Positions 4,826 to 6,173 of a stretch of DNA of 6,173 nt are shown piece after piece (within the stretch, counting starts at the first letter, position 1; the number at the start of each line of letters is the position of its first letter). The notes below the pieces were generated by a model, which saw nothing but the letters and a program-made list of their open reading frames with translations, had not been told where the DNA came from and made no database searches. A program made the position numbers and the translations under genes. This stretch comes from Acidimicrobiia bacterium (GTDB lineage Bacteria; Actinomycetota; Acidimicrobiia; IMCC26256; BP-133). Where the stretch lies: NCBI GenBank assembly GCA_025923175.1, contig JAICGL010000274.1, forward strand, positions 1 to 6,173, written 5' to 3'.

Positions 4826-4831
4826 AGCATA
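4826..4831 (-). promoter_or_regulatory. Candidate -10 box of tRNA-Glu
   Basis: The minus strand reads TATGCT (TAnnnT), with transcription expected near 4819 and a leader of about 15 bases. No good -35 is seen at the right spacing. Immediately after the box a perfect 6-base stem (TGTGGC 4809-4814 with GCCACA 4821-4826, read on plus) fills the leader. Confidence 0.4.
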
Positions 4832-4874
4832 CAGGCGGTGCCAGAGGTCGACTCATTGCGTCCAGGGCCCTGAC

Positions 4875-6140
4875 TTAGAACTCCCGGGTGAACCAGGCGC
4901 GAGCCCTGGTCCGGGCGGTGAAAGCCCGGCCGACGCCGGCGGCGAACGAGGCGACGGTGCGGGGTGGGCCGGGAGTTGCGCCGGCCAGCAGGTCGTTCCA
5001 GAAGACCGCCCAGCCGCCGGCTACGGCCCGGCCGACGCCGGGAGCCGTGACCAGGCGGCCGACCGCGGCGATCGCCCTCGGCTTTGGCAGGAGCGCGGCA
5101 TGGACGGGAGCGGTGATCGAGGCGTAGGGCGTGTAGGTGTCGCGCAGGAAGCGCCGGTAGCGGAGGGCGGCATCAGCGGGCCCGGCCAGTACCGCCTCGG
5201 CCGCCGCCCGGCCGCTGACCATCGCCTGGGCGATCCCTTCGCCCTGGAGCGGGTTGACCAAGCCGGCAGCGTCGCCGACGAGGAGGACGCGACCCTTGGC
5301 AGGCTGTGTGCCGAGCATGCCCATCTTCAACCAGCCGCCGAGGCGACCGGGAGAACGCGGGTCCGACGGCACGTCGGCTTTCAGGACGTCGTGACGGCGC
5401 AGGTGCGCGGCGAAGGCGCCGAACTGTTGCGCGGCGGCGCCGCCGGCACCTCGATCGGACAGCATCCCGAGACCCAGGCCGATGTTGGCGCGGCCGTCGA
5501 CGCCCGGGAACAGCCAGCCGTAGCCGGGAAAGCCCCGGCCGGGCTCGGACTCCCACAGCGCGATGTGCGGCATTGTCACCGGGTCGTCGACGTAGGCCCG
5601 CAAGGCGAAACCCCACAGCACCCGGGCCGGGTCGACGAGCCCGGCGACGTCGGCCACGCGGCTCGTCGCGCCGTCGGCACCGATGACGACGTCGGCGCAG
5701 ATGCGAGCGCCACTCGACAGCTCGAACCCGTCCAACTCCCCTTCCCGCCACAGCGGCTCACCGGCCCGGCCGACGAAGACCTCCGCGCCGGCCGCCTCGG
5801 CCTCGGCCAGCAGTGTCTCGTCGAAGACCAGCCGAGGAGCGGCAAACCCGTATCCGGGATAGGTGATCCCGGGTCGGCAGGGAAGCCGCACTCGCCGCCC
5901 CGTCGGCCCGACCACGATCATGTCGCCGACCTGTCGGGTGCCGGGGATCTTCACGCCGAGGTCGTCGAGGAGCTGCACACCCCTCGGACCGACGAGATCA
6001 CCGCAGGCCTTGTCGCGCGGGAAGCGGGCCTTGTCGACCAGCGCGACGCGCGCTCCTCCTCGGGCCAGCGCAACGGCAGCCACGCTGCCCGCCGGACCGC
6101 CGCCCACCACGAGGACGTCGAAGCGCCGCCCTTCCCCCAC
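4875..6140 (-). CDS. Geranylgeranyl-reductase-family FAD-dependent oxidoreductase
   Basis: 421 residues, usual length for the family. The Rossmann FAD site VVGGGPAGS lies at 11-19, with D36 for the ribose. FPRDKACGD (40-48) is the signature of the geranylgeranyl reductase group of the PHBH-like flavoproteins. GADGATS (154-160) and VLLVGDAAGLVNPLQGEGI (285-303) are the second and third FAD motifs, and GYGWLFP (206-212) is the conserved substrate-side strand. Family members saturate isoprenoid chains: MenJ on menaquinone, ChlP on chlorophyll, and archaeal lipid enzymes. In a non-photosynthetic actinomycete a menaquinone or polyprenyl substrate is the best guess, not shown here. A cytoplasmic-face membrane association is likely. 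GTG 6140 follows GGGAGG (6147-6152) by 6 bases. It is read toward tRNA-Glu with a 71-base gap and looks monocistronic. Confidence 0.92.
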   Translation of the reverse strand: MGEGRRFDVLVVGGGPAGSVAAVALARGGARVALVDKARFPRDKACGDLVGPRGVQLLDDLGVKIPGTRQVGDMIVVGPTGRRVRLPCRPGITYPGYGFAAPRLVFDETLLAEAEAAGAEVFVGRAGEPLWREGELDGFELSSGARICADVVIGADGATSRVADVAGLVDPARVLWGFALRAYVDDPVTMPHIALWESEPGRGFPGYGWLFPGVDGRANIGLGLGMLSDRGAGGAAAQQFGAFAAHLRRHDVLKADVPSDPRSPGRLGGWLKMGMLGTQPAKGRVLLVGDAAGLVNPLQGEGIAQAMVSGRAAAEAVLAGPADAALRYRRFLRDTYTPYASITAPVHAALLPKPRAIAAVGRLVTAPGVGRAVAGGWAVFWNDLLAGATPGPPRTVASFAAGVGRAFTARTRARAWFTREF

Positions 6141-6167
6141 CGAAAACCTCCCTCCACCGAAGGGTTT

Positions 6168-6173
6168 ACTGTA
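6168..6173 (-). promoter_or_regulatory. Possible -10 box of the FAD oxidoreductase gene
   Basis: The minus strand reads TACAGT (TAnnnT) at the very edge, about 28 bases before the GTG. The -35 region, if any, is outside the window. Confidence 0.25.

Noticed and set aside
1..6173. CRISPR arrays, insertion sequences, riboswitches
   Set aside because: No regular direct repeats, transposase-like frames, terminal inverted repeats or conserved riboswitch cores were found by eye.

Overview
The window is GC-rich, densely coded DNA from a bacterium, most likely an actinomycetote. Four things point there: the ClpC-type N-domain is close to the mycobacterial one, many starts are GTG, the tRNA gene does not encode its CCA end, and several starts lack a Shine-Dalgarno sequence and look leaderless. 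An uncultured or poorly sampled lineage such as Acidimicrobiia is possible, but I cannot settle that from the sequence.

Layout. 1-527 (-): start of a hemerythrin-like HHE protein whose C-terminus leaves the window, preceded by a convincing SigF/SigB-type promoter. 615-1373 (-): a DUF4184-like membrane protein. 1388-2056 (+), divergent from it: an unusual protein made of a ClpC double N-domain joined to a ClpX-type C4 zinc domain, with no AAA+ ATPase module. 2070-2651 (-): an actinobacterial protein of unknown function that looks two-part. 2684-3151 (+): a small VOC/glyoxalase-fold protein. 3158-3810 (-): a HigBA-type toxin-antitoxin pair, toxin first, with a perfect inverted repeat just upstream that is very probably its operator. 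3885-4690 (+): two overlapping genes for extracytoplasmic proteins of unknown function, the first apparently lacking its N-terminus. 4692-4726: a strong terminator shared from both sides. 4731-4803 (-): tRNA-Glu(CUC). 4875-6140 (-): an FAD-dependent geranylgeranyl-reductase-family oxidoreductase.

The genes do not form one pathway. Most sit as convergent or divergent single genes with gaps of 7 to 90 bases. The only operon-like units are the toxin-antitoxin pair and the 3885/4199 pair. The most interesting element is the Clp_N plus zinc-domain protein. It looks like a stand-alone substrate- or adaptor-binding part of the Clp system and could act as an adaptor, decoy or buffer for ClpC/ClpX-dependent proteolysis. 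No CRISPR array, insertion sequence or integrase gene is visible.
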